DNA from: Kitasatospora sp. GAS204B
GTDB lineage: Bacteria; Actinomycetota; Actinomycetes; Streptomycetales; Streptomycetaceae
Reading direction: 5' to 3'
Length of the DNA: 64,000 bases
NCBI RefSeq assembly: GCF_029892155.1
Contig: NZ_JARZAG010000003.1
Coordinates: 248,001 to 312,000 of the forward strand
Positions within the stretch are counted from its first letter, which is position 1; every line of letters starts with the position of its first letter. Shown here piece after piece: positions 53,117-61,774 of the stretch. The notes below the pieces were generated by a model, which was given only the letters and a program-made list of their open reading frames with translations, was not told the origin of the DNA and made no database searches. Both the position numbers and the translations under genes were made by a program.

Positions 53117-53374
53117 GGTGCCCCAGTCTGCCAGTCCGACAATCGTGCGACCACCGCTTTCCCGGGGGGCGGACCCCCTTATGCGCCGATCAAACCTTTT
53201 TCGGTCGATACCCGGCTGTTATAACCCTATTGAGCGAATTGCCACCGGATCACTGGCCGCCGACCGGAGCAGCGGGTGATCCTGATCGGGCGACGTCAGG
53301 CAACCGGCGCAGCGGGGCGGCCACCCCGCGAGCGCCAACTCGCAGCATTACCAAAGTACTTCTAGGAGACCATC

Positions 53375-53692
53375 GTGTCCCGTACCCGTGCCCTCACCGC
53401 CGTCACCGCGCTCGGCGCCTTCCTGCTGCTCGGCATCGGCAGCGCCCAGGCCGACAACGGCGCCGGCGCCAGCCAGGGCTCCAACAGCAGCGTGGTCAGC
53501 AACTGGGGCTCCGGCAACGTGGTCGGCAGCATCCACGGCAACGGCAACGGCACCCAGCAGACCGCCACCGGCTCCGGCGGCAGCAACCAGAACAACACCA
53601 CCGCCGTGGCCGGCAACGCCGGCAACGTGGCCGCCGAGCAGGGCAACCTCGACTACCTGCACTCCGTGCACTACCTGCCGGCCGCCGGCTGA
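53375..53692 (+). CDS. Small secreted Asn/Gly-rich protein
   Basis: 105 residues from GTG after TAGGAGA. Signal peptide 1-26 (TALTAVTALGAFLLLGIGSAQA). The mature protein has about 79 residues with many Asn, Gly, Ser and Thr (SSVVSNWGSGNVVGSIHGNG, SNQNNTTAVAGNAGNVAAEQ) and no Cys. Spaced Gly-Asn and Gln/Asn repeats resemble curlin- or rodlin-type amyloid formers, but length and order differ from both, and there is no chaplin domain. It might be a surface fibre component. The divergent 258-bp region is AT-rich around GTTATAAC (53218-53225). Confidence 0.72.
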   Translation: MSRTRALTAVTALGAFLLLGIGSAQADNGAGASQGSNSSVVSNWGSGNVVGSIHGNGNGTQQTATGSGGSNQNNTTAVAGNAGNVAAEQGNLDYLHSVHYLPAAG

Positions 53693-53699
53693 CCGGCGC

Positions 53700-55049
53700 T
53701 CAGGTGGTGAACCGCTGAGCAGGGGGCGGGTCCGGCGCCGGACCCGCCCCCTGCGGCATCCGGCGGCGCGCGTCGCCCGGCGCCACCCAGCGGCCGGTGC
53801 CGAGCACGGCGTGCGCCAACTGGTGCAGCCGCGCGGCGAGTTCCGTGTCCTGGGCCCGATCGCCCGTCCGGACACCGTCGTTGACCAGGGCGAACATCGC
53901 GTGCACCCGGATCCGGGCCTCGGCCTTGTCGTCCTCGGGCCTGACCCGGCGCAGCAGGTCCACCCAGAGCCGCAGGAAGTCCCGGCGGAAGTCCAGCGCC
54001 GCCTTGCGGTCCGGCTCGGCCAGCCGCTCGGTCTCGCTCAGCATGACGCCCAGGTAGTGGCGGTGCCGGTCGGCGAAGGTCAGATAGGCGCGCAACCCCT
54101 GGTCCAGCGACTCGGCCGGCTCCCCCGCCGCCGCCAGCACCGGCGCCACCTCGTGCCAGAGCCGCTCCCGGCAGCGGACCAGTGCGGCGGCCAGCAGGTC
54201 GGTCTTGGCCGGGAAGTGCTTGTACAGGCTGGGCCCGGCGATCCCCACCGCCGCGCCGAGCCGATCGGTGCTGACATTGTCGAAACCACGCTCGTCGAAC
54301 AGCCGGACCGCCGCCGCCAGCAGCTCCTCGCGCCGGCCCGACGGCGCGCTCTCGCGGAGGATCTCGCGGCCTCCAGCGATGCTTCCTCCAGCGATGATTG
54401 ACGATGCGCCAGGAAGCGGTACGACGAACACCGCGAGCAGCAGCTCGCCCATCAGCCGCTCGAACCGGCGGCGCGGCGGCGCGAAGGTGTGGTACGACAG
54501 GCTGCCCGCCACCGAGAGTGCCGACCAGACCAGCGACTCGGCCTGTTGCCTGGACAGTTCGGGCCTGGCGTCGAGCAGCAGCCGACCCGCCGCGCGGACG
54601 CTGGCGCGCAGCGCCCGTCGCAGTTCGGCGCGGTGCGTGGGCGGCAGCAGTCGGGCGTCGCGCTGCCAGAGGGTGGCGAGCGCGCGTTGGTCCACGGCGG
54701 CCACCGCGAGCGCCGCGGCCAGCGCGCTCAACGCGGCCACCCCGTCCACCCGAGCGCCGCCCGCGGCCAGCGCACCGCCCGCCGCCACTGCACGGCCCGC
54801 TGCCACCCCGTTGACGGCCGCCGCCAGCTCGTCCAGACCGCCGCGCACCGCCTGGCGCAGCAGCTCGGGCTTGCCCCGGTAGTGCCGGTAGAGCGCGGGC
54901 GCGGTGATCCCCACCGCCGCCGCCACCTCGGCCATCGCCACCTGGTGGTAGCCCCGCTGGTGGAACTGCTCGGCGGCCACCGCGAGGATCTGGGTGCGCC
55001 GCCCGCGCGGCCGGCGCGCGGACCCGCCCGGGCCGCCGTCCGGTGCCAT
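53700..55049 (-). CDS. Tandem TetR regulator (two HTH units in one chain)
   Basis: 449 residues from ATG 55049. Two complete TetR units are joined: HTH 1 at about 15-60 (ILAVAAEQFHQRGYHQVAMAEVAAAVGITAPALYRHY) with a helical domain to about 215, and HTH 2 at about 235-280 (LLAAAVRLFDERGFDNVSTDRLGAAVGIAGPSLYKHF) with its own helical domain to about 425. TetR proteins are normally about 200 residues and dimerise; this is a covalent double. It is divergent from the acyl-CoA dehydrogenase and probably controls it. An ATG at 55091 would add 14 residues but lacks a ribosome-binding site. Confidence 0.88.
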   Translation of the reverse strand: MAPDGGPGGSARRPRGRRTQILAVAAEQFHQRGYHQVAMAEVAAAVGITAPALYRHYRGKPELLRQAVRGGLDELAAAVNGVAAGRAVAAGGALAAGGARVDGVAALSALAAALAVAAVDQRALATLWQRDARLLPPTHRAELRRALRASVRAAGRLLLDARPELSRQQAESLVWSALSVAGSLSYHTFAPPRRRFERLMGELLLAVFVVPLPGASSIIAGGSIAGGREILRESAPSGRREELLAAAVRLFDERGFDNVSTDRLGAAVGIAGPSLYKHFPAKTDLLAAALVRCRERLWHEVAPVLAAAGEPAESLDQGLRAYLTFADRHRHYLGVMLSETERLAEPDRKAALDFRRDFLRLWVDLLRRVRPEDDKAEARIRVHAMFALVNDGVRTGDRAQDTELAARLHQLAHAVLGTGRWVAPGDARRRMPQGAGPAPDPPPAQRFTT

Positions 55050-55236
55050 CCGCCGCCTCCCGCCACTGGGTACCACCCGGCTAGCAATCATTCACATAAA
55101 GGCCGCACAGGTCTACTGCCGGAGCCCGCCTGACCACCGCGATCGACTGCGCGCGGACTCTGGACAGAAAAGCTACCGGCGATTAACTTGGCGATCGATC
55201 AGTACCCTGCTCCACCCGTGCGAAGGGAGCGCCGTC

Positions 55237-56394
55237 GTGCGCCGCACTGTGTACAACGAGGACCACGAGGCGTTCCGGGCGACCATCCGGGACTTCATCG
55301 CCAAGGAGGTCGTCCCGGTCTACGAGAGCTGGGAGGCCGAGGGCCACCCGCCGCGCTCCTTCTACAACAAGCTCGGCGAGCTCGGCGTCTTCGGCATCGA
55401 GGTGCCCGAGGAGTTCGGCGGCGCGGGCGAGACCGGCTTCAAGTACCAGGCGGTGATCACCGAGGAGGTGGCCCGCGCGGGCGTCAGCTTCGGCTCCTCC
55501 GGCGTGCACACCGGCCTGGTGCTGCCCTACCTGCTGGAGTACGCCAACGAGGAGCAGAAGCAGCGCTGGCTGCCCGGCTTCATCTCCGGCGAGATCATGA
55601 CCGCGATCGCGATGACCGAGCCGGGCACCGGCTCCGACCTCGCGGGCATCACCACCACCGCCAAGCTCTCCGAGGACGGCACCCACTACGTCCTGAACGG
55701 CGCCAAGACCTTCATCACCGGCGGCGCGCTGGCCGACCTGGTCCTGGTGGTCGCCCGGACCAGCCCGTACGACCCGGCCAACCGCCGGGCGGGCCTGTCC
55801 ATCCTCTGCGTGGACACCACCTCCGAGGGCTACTCGGTCGGCCGCAAGCTGCACAAGATCGGCCTGCGCACCTCGGACACCGCCGAGCTGTCCTTCGTCG
55901 ACGTCAAGGTTCCGGTCGCCGACCTGCTCGGCGAGGAGGGCAAGGCGTTCAGCTACCTGACCCACAACCTGGTTCAGGAGCGCCTGGCGATCGCGGTCGG
56001 CGCCTACGCGGCCGCCGCGGCGGCGGTCAACTTCGCGCTGCAGTACGTGAAGGACCGCAAGGTCTTCGGCCAGGCGGTGGCCGAGTTCCAGAACACCAAG
56101 TTCGTGCTGGCCGACTGCAAGTCGCAGGTCACCGCGATGCAGACGATGGTCGACCAGTCCATGGAGCTCTACCAGAACGGCGAGCTGACGGTGGCCGACG
56201 CCGCCGAGGGCAAGCTGTTCTGCACCGAGGCGGCCTCGGTCGTGATCGACAAGTGCCTCCAGCTGCACGGCGGTTACGGCTACATCCTGGAGTACCCGAT
56301 CGCCCGCCTCTACACCGACAACCGGGTGTTCCGGATCTACGGCGGGACCAGCGAGGTCATGAAGACGATCATCGCCAAGTCGCTGGGTCTGTAA
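55237..56394 (+). CDS. Acyl-CoA dehydrogenase, long-chain (LCAD) type
   Basis: 385 residues from GTG with GAAGGGAG upstream. FAD-dependent alpha,beta-dehydrogenation of acyl-CoA. Signature 1 AMTEPGTGSDL and the FAD-binding WxS-equivalent FITGGALADL are present. The C-terminal signature is QLHGGYGYILEYPIARLY, then RIYGGTSEVMK. Where most members carry the catalytic Glu (YEGT), this one has Gly; a Glu is instead present in NLVQERLAIA, at the helix-G position used by long-chain and isovaleryl-CoA dehydrogenases. It stands upstream of an acyl-CoA ligase gene, forming a catabolic pair. Confidence 0.94.
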   Translation: MRRTVYNEDHEAFRATIRDFIAKEVVPVYESWEAEGHPPRSFYNKLGELGVFGIEVPEEFGGAGETGFKYQAVITEEVARAGVSFGSSGVHTGLVLPYLLEYANEEQKQRWLPGFISGEIMTAIAMTEPGTGSDLAGITTTAKLSEDGTHYVLNGAKTFITGGALADLVLVVARTSPYDPANRRAGLSILCVDTTSEGYSVGRKLHKIGLRTSDTAELSFVDVKVPVADLLGEEGKAFSYLTHNLVQERLAIAVGAYAAAAAAVNFALQYVKDRKVFGQAVAEFQNTKFVLADCKSQVTAMQTMVDQSMELYQNGELTVADAAEGKLFCTEAASVVIDKCLQLHGGYGYILEYPIARLYTDNRVFRIYGGTSEVMKTIIAKSLGL

Positions 56395-56467
56395 CCACCG
56401 CGCCGGGGGTGGGCCGTCCGGCGGCCCGCCTCCGGCTGCCGCGTTCCACCGCATCGTGGAGGCCGCC

Positions 56468-58207
56468 TTGACCAGCCCTGTCCCGTCCAGCAACTCGCTC
56501 GCCGTGGTGACCAGGGTGCAGGCCGCGCTCTGCGCTCCCGGCACCCCGTTCGCCACCGTCGACACTCCGCGCGGCCGGCGCTACGCGAACGCCCCCGCCG
56601 TGCTGCGCGACTTCCTGGAGACGACCCGGGCACACGGCGCCGGACCGTTCCTGCTGCTGGACGGCCGCGGCTACAGCTACGCCGAGCACTACGCGGCCGC
56701 CGCCGCCCTGGCCCACCGCTGCCTGACCGAGTACGGGCTGCGCCCCGGCGACCGGGTGGCGATCGCCATGCGCAACCTGCCCGAGTGGCAGGTCGCCTTC
56801 TGGGCCACCCAGCTGGCCGGCCTGATCGCGGTCCCGCTGAACGGCTGGTGGTCGGCCCAGGAGCTGGCCTACGCGCTGGACGACTGCACGCCCGGCCTGG
56901 TGGTGGCCGACGCGGAGCGGACCGAGCGGATCGAGCCCTGGCTGGCGGCCCAGCAGGAGCGGGGCGGGCGCCCGTGGCTGCTGACGGTCGGCGTCACCTC
57001 GCCGGCCGACCCGGAAACACCGCGCACCGAGCGGTTCGAGCGACTGCCGGCCCCCACTGACGGCGTGTCGGCCCCCGAGGTGGCGATCTCTCCCGAGGAC
57101 GACGCCACCATCCTGTACACCTCCGGCACCACCGGCCGCCCCAAGGGCGTGGTCGCCACCCAGGCCGCCTGGTGCGCCGCCACCGTGAACCCGCGGTTCT
57201 TCGGCGCCACCGCCGCGCTGGCGGCCGGCCAGGACCTCGCGGCGCTGCGGCCGCACACCGTCCTGCTCACCTTCCCGTTCTTCCACGTGGCCGCCTTCAC
57301 CACGCTCTTCCCGCTGATGGCGAGCGGCGGCTGCGCCGTGCTGCTGCGCAAGTGGGACCCGCAGGCGGCGCTGGAGCTGATCGACCGCCACCGGGTCACC
57401 CTCTACAGCGGGGTGCCGACCACCGCGCTGGGCCTGCTGGAGGCCGCCGAGCGGCGCGGGCTGCCGCTGACCGGCCTGACCACGATCGCCACCGGCGGCG
57501 CCGCCGCACCGCCCGAGCTGGCGCGCCGGATCCACCGCCAGTTCGACAGCCGGGTCGAGGCCCGCAACGGCTACGGCCTGACCGAGGTCTGCGGCGGCGT
57601 GATCGGCAACGTGGGCGCGCGTTACCTGGAGCACCCCGAGAGCATCGGCCGCCCCTCGCCCGCTCTGGAGGTGCGGATCGCCGACCCGGCCGGCGAGCGG
57701 CTGCCCGAGGGCGAGGTCGGCGAGCTGTGGCTGCGCGGGCAGTCGGTGTTCCGCGGCTACTGGCACAACCCCGAGGCCACGGCCGCCGCCTTCGACGGGC
57801 CCCCCGAGGCCGGCGGCTGGTTCCGCACCGGCGACCTCGCCTGCGTCCGGGACGGCGAGGTCTACGTGGTGGACCGGCTCAAGGACCTGGTGATCCGGGG
57901 CGGCGAGAACGTGTACTGCGTGGAGGTCGAGGGCGTGCTGCACGACCACCCGGCCATCGAGGACGCGGCGGTGCTCGGCGTGCCGCACGCCACCCTCGGC
58001 GAGGAGGTGGCCGCCGTGGTCCGGCTGCGCCCCGGTGCGAGCGCGGACGCCGAAGAGCTGCGCCGGCACGTCGCGGGCCGGCTGGCGGCCTTCAAGGTGC
58101 CGGCGCACGTGGTGTTCCGCACCGAGCCGCTGCCGCGCAACCCGACCGGGAAGCTCCTCAAGCGCGAGCTGCGCGCCGAGGTCCGCCCGGGGCCGGCCGA
58201 GCGGTAG
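56468..58207 (+). CDS. Acyl-CoA synthetase (fatty-acid-CoA ligase family)
   Basis: 579 residues from a TTG that is 5 bases after GGAGG; the frame is open to GTG 56456. Adenylate-forming enzyme: ATP loop YTSGTTGRPKGV, A5 NGYGLTEVCGG, A7 WFRTGDLA, the hinge DRLKDLVIRGGENVY, and the catalytic Lys in NPTGKLLKREL. It activates a carboxylic acid to its CoA thioester; the acid is not defined by the sequence. It lies about 70 bp after the acyl-CoA dehydrogenase and is probably cotranscribed, so the pair would activate and then oxidise the same acid. Confidence 0.92.
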   Translation: MTSPVPSSNSLAVVTRVQAALCAPGTPFATVDTPRGRRYANAPAVLRDFLETTRAHGAGPFLLLDGRGYSYAEHYAAAAALAHRCLTEYGLRPGDRVAIAMRNLPEWQVAFWATQLAGLIAVPLNGWWSAQELAYALDDCTPGLVVADAERTERIEPWLAAQQERGGRPWLLTVGVTSPADPETPRTERFERLPAPTDGVSAPEVAISPEDDATILYTSGTTGRPKGVVATQAAWCAATVNPRFFGATAALAAGQDLAALRPHTVLLTFPFFHVAAFTTLFPLMASGGCAVLLRKWDPQAALELIDRHRVTLYSGVPTTALGLLEAAERRGLPLTGLTTIATGGAAAPPELARRIHRQFDSRVEARNGYGLTEVCGGVIGNVGARYLEHPESIGRPSPALEVRIADPAGERLPEGEVGELWLRGQSVFRGYWHNPEATAAAFDGPPEAGGWFRTGDLACVRDGEVYVVDRLKDLVIRGGENVYCVEVEGVLHDHPAIEDAAVLGVPHATLGEEVAAVVRLRPGASADAEELRRHVAGRLAAFKVPAHVVFRTEPLPRNPTGKLLKRELRAEVRPGPAER

Positions 58208-58257
58208 GCGCGGGGGAGCTCGGGGGTCCGGCTCGGCCCGGTTCGGCAGGGCATGCG

Positions 58258-58536
58258 TCAGTTCAGCGAGGCCTGGTCGGACACGTTCGCGTTGCGCCAG
58301 GCGTCGAGGCCGGCCTGGGAGGCGGCCCGGGCCTGCTGCAGGGCTCGGGACGCGCGCTCGGTGGGCGCGGTGTCCAGCTGCCGGACCCAGCCTCGGCCGG
58401 CGGTGGCCAGCGCCACCCCGACCAGCGTCGTGCCCAGCAGCCCCGCCACCGCGCCGACACCGCCGAGCAGCAGCCCGGCGCCGAGCAGCTTCCGGTTGAG
58501 CTGGAACCCTTCGAAGATCTTCTGATTGGTCGTCAT
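58258..58536 (-). CDS. Small membrane-associated protein
   Basis: 92 residues from ATG 58536. One or two adjacent hydrophobic segments (LLGAGLLLGGVGAVAGLLGT, then TLVGVALATAG), followed by a charged helical tail (ERASRALQQARAASQAGLD). Family not recognised. It is divergent from tatA. Confidence 0.7.
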   Translation of the reverse strand: MTTNQKIFEGFQLNRKLLGAGLLLGGVGAVAGLLGTTLVGVALATAGRGWVRQLDTAPTERASRALQQARAASQAGLDAWRNANVSDQASLN

Positions 58537-58863
58537 ACGACTCACGATCAGTGAGCCGCCGACCACCCGCACGCCGGACGGGTCCGACCGAGCGTCGGCG
58601 GGCCGCTGCGCGCGCCGGGGTCCGGAGCCGGACCGGCGCGCCGCACCCGCGCGCTCGCGATTCACCCGGTGGACCGGCACCGCCGTAGTGGTCCAGGCCA
58701 CACGGGGACGCAACGCGCCGAAGATGCCGCTGTCACCCGCTCTTTGACCACCGTTTCCCGAGCGGTGTATACGTTCCGCCGCGGGGCCAGGCATACTGGC
58801 TGGGTCGGACGGCTCCGTCCGACCCAGCAACCGCGAGAAAACCGAAGGGACCGGTGGTCAGGG
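58537..58863. other. 327-bp divergent intergenic region upstream of tatA
   Basis: No gene-like frame. It contains a perfect 13-bp inverted repeat CTGGGTCGGACGG-CT-CCGTCCGACCCAG at 58800-58827, 37-64 bases upstream of the tatA ATG. This is either a leader hairpin or an operator. The stretch GTATACG at 58768-58774 is a possible -10 region (TATACG) for tatA. Confidence 0.45.
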
Positions 58864-59142
58864 ATGTTCCGCAACGGTCTGGAGCCCTGGCACCTCCTGG
58901 TGGTGCTGGCTGTCGTCATCCTCCTGTTCGGCTCCAAGAAGCTGCCGGAGATGGCTCGTGGCCTGGGCAAGTCCATGCGCATCCTGAAGGCCGAGACCAA
59001 GGCCATGCGCGAGGACGACGCTCCGGTCACCGACAACACCACGGCCAGCTCGACTGCCACCGAGCAGGAGCGGCCCGCGGTGGCCCCGGTCAACGTCACC
59101 AAGGCTGACGAGACCCCCAAGACGAACCACACCGCCGCCTGA
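58864..59142 (+). CDS. tatA: Sec-independent translocase subunit TatA
   Basis: 92 residues. N-terminal membrane helix ([20 protein letters not shown], about 9-28) with the FGxxxLP hinge, amphipathic helix ([20 protein letters not shown]), and an acidic/Thr-rich tail. TatA forms the pore for folded Tat substrates. The tatB and tatC genes are not adjacent. GGTGGTCAGGG precedes the ATG. Many streptomycetes have more than one TatA-like gene; which copy this is cannot be told. Confidence 0.94.
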   Translation: MFRNGLEPWHLLVVLAVVILLFGSKKLPEMARGLGKSMRILKAETKAMREDDAPVTDNTTASSTATEQERPAVAPVNVTKADETPKTNHTAA

Positions 59143-59150
59143 TCGGCTTC

Positions 59151-59197
59151 CGAAGCCCCTGACGCGGCTGCCCTCGGGCGGCCCGTCAGGGGCTTCG
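59151..59197 (+). terminator. Terminator after tatA
   Basis: A perfect 14-bp stem (CGAAGCCCCTGACG / CGTCAGGGGCTTCG) with a 19-base loop that can itself form a small GC stem, starting 9 bases after the tatA stop. Confidence 0.75.
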
Positions 59198-59280
59198 ACG
59201 TGCGCGGGGGGGCGACCCCACCGCTCGGGACGATTGCCTGTTATGTCCCTATATCTGCCGATCTGACAGTGGATGGCCGG

Positions 59281-60489
59281 TCAGGCCGGCACCTCCAGCG
59301 TGACCAGCCAGCCGGCCGGCGTCGGACCGGCCTCGGCGGCGCCGCCGACCCGCTCGATCCGCTCGCGCATCCCGCGCAGGCCGTTGCCGCCGCCACCGCT
59401 CGGGCGGGCGGCCTCGGCTCCCGGGATCTCGGCTGCCGCCGCATTGGCGATGGTGAGCCGGAGCGGCTCGGCGCGGTAGTCGAGGACCACCTCGGCGGGT
59501 GCCCCGCTCGCGTAGCGGGCCACGTTGGTGAGCGCCTCCTGCACCCCTCGGTAGAGCGCGAACTCGGCCTGCGGCTCGCACGGACGCCTGGCTCCCCTGA
59601 CCTCGAAAGCGACCTCGAGCCGCAGGTCCCGGCCACTGCGCTCGACCAGCCCGGCGAGGTCCGCCAGGCCCGGCAGCCGGTCGCCGCGCAGTGCACCGAC
59701 GGCGTGCCGGGCCTCGACCAGGCCCTCCCTAGTCAGCTCGACCGAGCGGCCGATGATCTGCCGGAGCAGCGGGGCCACCGGCTCCCGATCGGCCAGCGTG
59801 CGGGCCCCCTCCAGCTGGATGGCCAGGGCCGAGAGCGACTGGGCCAGCACGTCGTGCAGCTCGCGCGCGATCCGGGCCCGTTCGGCGTCGGCCGCCGCCC
59901 TGGTCTCCGCCTCCCGGGCGTCGGCCAGCTCGGCGAGCAGCAGTTCGGTGCGGTCATGGCTGTCCCGGCTGATCCGCAGCAGCCGGGCGGTGACCGCGAG
60001 CACCACGCAGAGCAGCACCACGGAGCTGATCGTCACCAGCGGTTGGTGGAACGTCAACCTCAGGATGACGGCCACCGCGAGCGTCGTGCTCCCACCGACG
60101 AGCAGCGCGCGCCGCTGGTCGAGCCGGATGAAGCAGGTCATCACGGCGCCGGAGACCGGCAGTACGTTGAGGGCGCCGGGTTCCACGGCGGTGAGCAGCA
60201 GCGCACTGGCGCAGCTGAGGCCGAGCAGGGGCAGCAGGACCCGGTCGGCCGCCCCCGGGCGACCCGAGCCGACCACCGCCAGCGGGACGGCGAAGCCGAG
60301 CAGCGCCAGGCTGACGACCAGTCGCCGCCCGGCCAGACCCGGCGGCACCGAGCTCGTCCAGGCCGTGACGGCGACGGCGGCCAGCAGCAGCCAGCCCAGC
60401 GGGCGCAACCGGGTCACCTGGCTGTTGCGCCGCCGCTCGGCCTCGGCCTTCGCGCGGGCGACCCGCTCACTCACCATGGCCCGCAGCAT
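59281..60489 (-). CDS. Sensor histidine kinase (HisKA_3 type), orphan
   Basis: 402 residues. The membrane domain has about five to six helices (about 30-170), then a coiled segment. The HisKA_3 phospho-acceptor is His in ARELHDVLAQSLSAL, and the HATPase region has EALTNVARYASG (N box) and NGLRGMRERIERVGG (G box). NarL/LuxR-type regulators are the usual partners. No response regulator gene is adjacent on either side, so the partner lies elsewhere. Start could also be the ATG 4 codons in (60477). Confidence 0.88.
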   Translation of the reverse strand: MLRAMVSERVARAKAEAERRRNSQVTRLRPLGWLLLAAVAVTAWTSSVPPGLAGRRLVVSLALLGFAVPLAVVGSGRPGAADRVLLPLLGLSCASALLLTAVEPGALNVLPVSGAVMTCFIRLDQRRALLVGGSTTLAVAVILRLTFHQPLVTISSVVLLCVVLAVTARLLRISRDSHDRTELLLAELADAREAETRAAADAERARIARELHDVLAQSLSALAIQLEGARTLADREPVAPLLRQIIGRSVELTREGLVEARHAVGALRGDRLPGLADLAGLVERSGRDLRLEVAFEVRGARRPCEPQAEFALYRGVQEALTNVARYASGAPAEVVLDYRAEPLRLTIANAAAAEIPGAEAARPSGGGGNGLRGMRERIERVGGAAEAGPTPAGWLVTLEVPA

Positions 60490-60608
60490 AGGGACGGAGC
60501 CACCCTGCTGACCAGCCGCGCAGCCGGAGCCGACACCCGCTCAACAGCAACCGGCAGGGCTTGCCTCCAGCTGAGCCGACCCGTCACTCCTCGCCGGCCG
60601 AGCACCGG

Positions 60609-61601
60609 TCACAGCGCCTCGCCGGCGGTGATCGTCACGTACAGGTAGTCGTCCAGCACCTTGGCCAGCGGGACCGTCCCCCGCCCCAGCGCGGCCGGCA
60701 ACTCGGCCTCGGTGAGGCCGGATTCGGCGAGCACCGCGCGGGCCCAAGCCCGGCCGCTGCGCAGGTGGCGGTGGAAGGCCGCGCCGTCCCGGGCGCCGTG
60801 CAGCCGGGCGGCGATGGCCGCGTCCCAGGGCATCACGGCGGCCGGGCGCAGCGCGTAGAGCGCCTTGGCCGCGGCGGTCGGACCCAGGGTGCGGCTGGGC
60901 GACACCCGCAGAGCGGCCAGCGCGGCGTAGGCCTCGGCCAGCGCGGTGATCTGACGCTCCGTCAAGCTGGTGATGGTGGTCTCCGGCTCCGGGTCCGGCA
61001 GGGTCGCGCCGTACTCGGTCCACCAGCCGGCGAGGGCCGCGGAGAACAGATCGGGCTCGCCCGGGCGCGGGTAACGGATGCGGCAGCCCCAGGAGTTGAG
61101 CCAGCGGTGCAGCGCCTCGCGGTGCTCGGGCCGGGCCAGGTCGGGGATCGGCGCGGTGGTAGCCGCCCAGCGCTCCCAGCCGGCGTCCACGCCGTCGCCG
61201 TACCCGGCGAAGACGGCGGCGGCCGCCCGCAGTCGGGCCAGGTTCGGACCGGGCGCGAGCCGGGAGGCCTCGTACTCGGCGGCCACCCGCTTGGGGACGC
61301 ACAGCCGCCAGGCCTGCTCGACGATCTCGCGCAGCTCGTCCTCGGCCACCGCGGCCAGCCGCAGGCGCAGCCAGTTGTACCGCTCGTCCGAGGGGACCGG
61401 GGGCACGAACGTGTCGGGCTCGGTGGCCAGCAGCATCGGCCGCTCCTCCTTGAGGCAGGCGAAGCCGAGCAGCGTCTCGTCCGGCGAGAGCGCCAGGTAG
61501 ACGATTCGGCCGATCCGGAACTTCACCCGGTCCCGGATCAGGTGCTCCTCGGTGCGCGGCAGCGCCATCGCCATCGCCCGGACCTGCTCGGCTGTCGCCA
61601 T
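60609..61601 (-). CDS. MmcQ/YjbR-like domain fused to a helical C-terminal domain
   Basis: 330 residues from ATG 61601. Residues 1-110 match the MmcQ/YjbR double-wing fold (VRAMAMALPRTEEHLIRDRVKFRIGR, RYNWLRLRLAAVAEDELREIVEQAWRL). From about 130 the protein is mostly helical: WLNSWGCRIRYP, then TEYGATLPD, SPSRTLGPTAAAKALYALRPAAVMPWDAAIAARL. This recalls small helix-hairpin-helix-like domains seen in some uncharacterised actinobacterial proteins. YjbR-type domains bind DNA in some family members. Overall function unknown. Confidence 0.75.
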   Translation of the reverse strand: MATAEQVRAMAMALPRTEEHLIRDRVKFRIGRIVYLALSPDETLLGFACLKEERPMLLATEPDTFVPPVPSDERYNWLRLRLAAVAEDELREIVEQAWRLCVPKRVAAEYEASRLAPGPNLARLRAAAAVFAGYGDGVDAGWERWAATTAPIPDLARPEHREALHRWLNSWGCRIRYPRPGEPDLFSAALAGWWTEYGATLPDPEPETTITSLTERQITALAEAYAALAALRVSPSRTLGPTAAAKALYALRPAAVMPWDAAIAARLHGARDGAAFHRHLRSGRAWARAVLAESGLTEAELPAALGRGTVPLAKVLDDYLYVTITAGEAL

Positions 61602-61774
61602 CGCGCCACCCCGTTCACGCCACCCGGGCGCGGCCCCGACGGCGCGCCCCTCGGCGGGATCCTGCCACAACTGACGGACACTCAAGGCTCGCAAGGGTCT
61701 GGTTGCGGCGACCGCGCCACCCCTAGGCTTTGCGGACATCACCGCTGCTCCTGGGCGGGAGAGGAGGTCGGCCT

